A DNA stretch of 7,498 nucleotides from an uncultured Jannaschia sp. Its GTDB lineage: Bacteria > Pseudomonadota > Alphaproteobacteria > Rhodobacterales > Rhodobacteraceae. Both the position numbers and the translations under genes were made by a program. Shown here one piece after another: positions 6,946 to 7,498 of this stretch. Position 1 is the stretch's first letter, and each line of letters opens with the position of its first letter. Under the pieces are notes generated by a model. That model worked only from the letters and a program-made list of their open reading frames with translations. It made no database searches and was not told the DNA's origin. The stretch covers positions 1 through 7,498 of the forward strand of contig CALFSY010000060.1 of assembly GCA_937916365.1 (NCBI GenBank). Direction: 5' to 3'.

Positions 6946-6950
6946 GGAGG
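6946..6950 (+). promoter_or_regulatory. Shine-Dalgarno sequence of the 40-residue ORF
   Basis: GGAGG lies 6 nt before the ATG at 6957. It is the main evidence that this short frame is translated, and it selects this start over an in-frame ATG at 6834 that has no ribosome site. Confidence 0.65.
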
Positions 6951-6956
6951 CAAGGC

Positions 6957-7079
6957 ATGTATTATTTCGGAGCTGATGCAAAAACCCGCGCCTATATTGA
7001 GGCCGCACAACGCGAACGGGCCAAGTTTTTGGCAGGTATGTGGGCCGCAGTGTTCGGGCGGCAGGGTCATACAACGTAA
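6957..7079 (+). CDS. small basic protein of unknown function (40 residues)
   Basis: The frame begins MYYFGADAKTRAYIEAAQRERAKFLAGM and ends WAAVFGRQGHTT. It has six Lys/Arg against three Asp/Glu. Residues about 7-33 could form an amphipathic helix with a charged first half and a hydrophobic end (FLAGMWAAVF). There is no clear membrane span or signal peptide. Short proteins with a charged helix ending in a W-A-x-x-FGR-like tail are, as far as I recall, widespread in Rhodobacterales, but I cannot name the family with confidence. Evidence for reality is the GGAGG ribosome site, a protein-like composition, and its place between real genes with a strong hairpin 37 nt after the stop. It converges with phbB. 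Confidence 0.7.
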   Translation: MYYFGADAKTRAYIEAAQRERAKFLAGMWAAVFGRQGHTT

Positions 7080-7116
7080 AGCCACATTGTTTTAAGGGAT
7101 TTATTTTAATCCGTTT

Positions 7117-7149
7117 CCCACAGGGCCGGGATTTTCCCGGCCCTGTGGG
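7117..7149. terminator. perfect 15-bp hairpin between convergent genes
   Basis: The left arm (7117-7131, beginning CCCACAGGG) pairs perfectly with the right arm (7135-7149) around a TTT loop. It is 37 nt after the small ORF and 12 nt after the phbB stop codon on the other strand, where a shared bidirectional terminator is expected. It lacks a proper U tract on either side: on the + strand the flank that follows is GTTCAAAAAGG, and on the - strand it is AAACGGATTAAAA. It may stop polymerase through hairpin strength alone or mainly protect the 3' ends. Confidence 0.6.
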
Positions 7150-7161
7150 GTTCAAAAAGGT

Positions 7162-7498
7162 TTAGGCAAAAAACTGTGCCCCGTTGGCCGAAATCGTTGA
7201 TCCATTGATGAACCCCGCGTTGTCAGCGGCCAAAAACACCACACATCGTGCAATTTCTTCGGGTTCGCCCAACCGGCCCGCCGGAATTTGGGGCAGGATT
7301 TTGGTGTTCAAAACATCCTCGGGGATGGCGCGAACCATTTCGGTGCCGATATAGCCCGGGCAAATGGCATTGGCGGTGATATTTTTACGCGCCCCTTCCT
7401 GTGCTAGGGATCGGATAATGCCCAAATCGCCCGCTTTGGTGGCCGCATAGTTGACTTGTCCCGCCTGGCCTTTTGCCCGTTGATGGATGAAATCACAA
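7162..7498 (-). CDS. phbB: acetoacetyl-CoA reductase, 3' part, with apparent frameshift
   Basis: This is the C-terminal part of a short-chain dehydrogenase, cut by the right window edge; the Rossmann N-terminus lies outside. PhbB reduces acetoacetyl-CoA to (R)-3-hydroxybutyryl-CoA with NADPH in polyhydroxybutyrate synthesis. Evidence: GQAGQVNYAATKAG with the catalytic YxxxK, LAQEGARKNITANAICPGYIGTEMV, LPQIPAGRLGEPEEIARCVVFLAAD, and the end GFINGSTISANGAQFFA. This is PhaB/PhbB-like rather than FabG-like. The frame breaks near 7470. Before that point on the minus strand (7496-7470) a different frame reads VISSINGQK, which is the family's ISSINGQKGQ segment with the catalytic serine region. One extra G in the run at about 7469-7470 would rejoin the two frames. 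So this copy is either a mutant or the assembly lost a base. A TTG at 7425 is not a real start. The gene converges on the 40-residue ORF. Confidence 0.88.
   Translation of the reverse strand, partial: CDFIHQRAKGQAGQVNYAATKAGDLGIIRSLAQEGARKNITANAICPGYIGTEMVRAIPEDVLNTKILPQIPAGRLGEPEEIARCVVFLAADNAGFINGSTISANGAQFFA

Noticed and set aside
7097..7112. GGATT/AATCC dyad next to the large hairpin
   Set aside because: Five AT-rich base pairs around a 6-nt loop are too weak to call.

Overview
The window looks like a stretch of an alphaproteobacterial chromosome, most likely from the Rhodobacterales (Roseobacter/Paracoccaceae group). This rests on gene content and protein sequence: an ETF-ubiquinone oxidoreductase of that group's type, a large periplasmic TPR protein overlapping ispE, a polyprenyl diphosphate synthase divergent from a DUF2007 gene and trmN6, a DUF465 (YdcH-like) gene, and a PhbB-type acetoacetyl-CoA reductase. 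Base composition is moderately GC-rich by eye, with more CTA and TTA leucine codons than high-GC members of the group normally use. I see no mobile element, CRISPR array, tRNA or rRNA; this is core chromosome.

Layout. Positions 1-139 are a promoter/leader region. The ETF-QO gene (140-1792, +) is followed by a 102-nt gap and a secreted TPR protein (1895-3622, +). The TPR stop codon overlaps the GTG start of ispE (3619-4443, +) in a GTGA overlap. IspE converges, 24 nt apart, with a long-chain polyprenyl diphosphate synthase (4468-5469, -). A 57-nt divergent gap separates that gene from a DUF2007 protein (5527-5742, +), which overlaps trmN6 (5739-6521, +) by a second GTGA. Two small genes with strong Shine-Dalgarno sequences follow: a DUF465 protein (6643-6807, +) and an unrecognised 40-residue protein (6957-7079, +). 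A perfect 15-bp hairpin (7117-7149) lies between the latter and the converging 3' part of phbB (7162 to the right edge, -).

Functional links. IspE supplies isoprenoid precursors through the MEP pathway, the polyprenyl synthase builds the ubiquinone side chain, and ETF-QO reduces ubiquinone with electrons from acyl-CoA and amino-acid dehydrogenases. PhbB belongs to polyhydroxybutyrate synthesis. TrmN6 is a tRNA-modifying enzyme.

The best second look is at the right edge. The conserved PhaB segment around the catalytic Ser and Tyr is split between two reading frames by an apparent one-base deletion in a short G run, so phbB is either mutated here or carries a sequence error. I found no convincing undescribed system. 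The other observations are small-scale: gene overlaps, hairpins, a possible disulfide and a compact divergent promoter.
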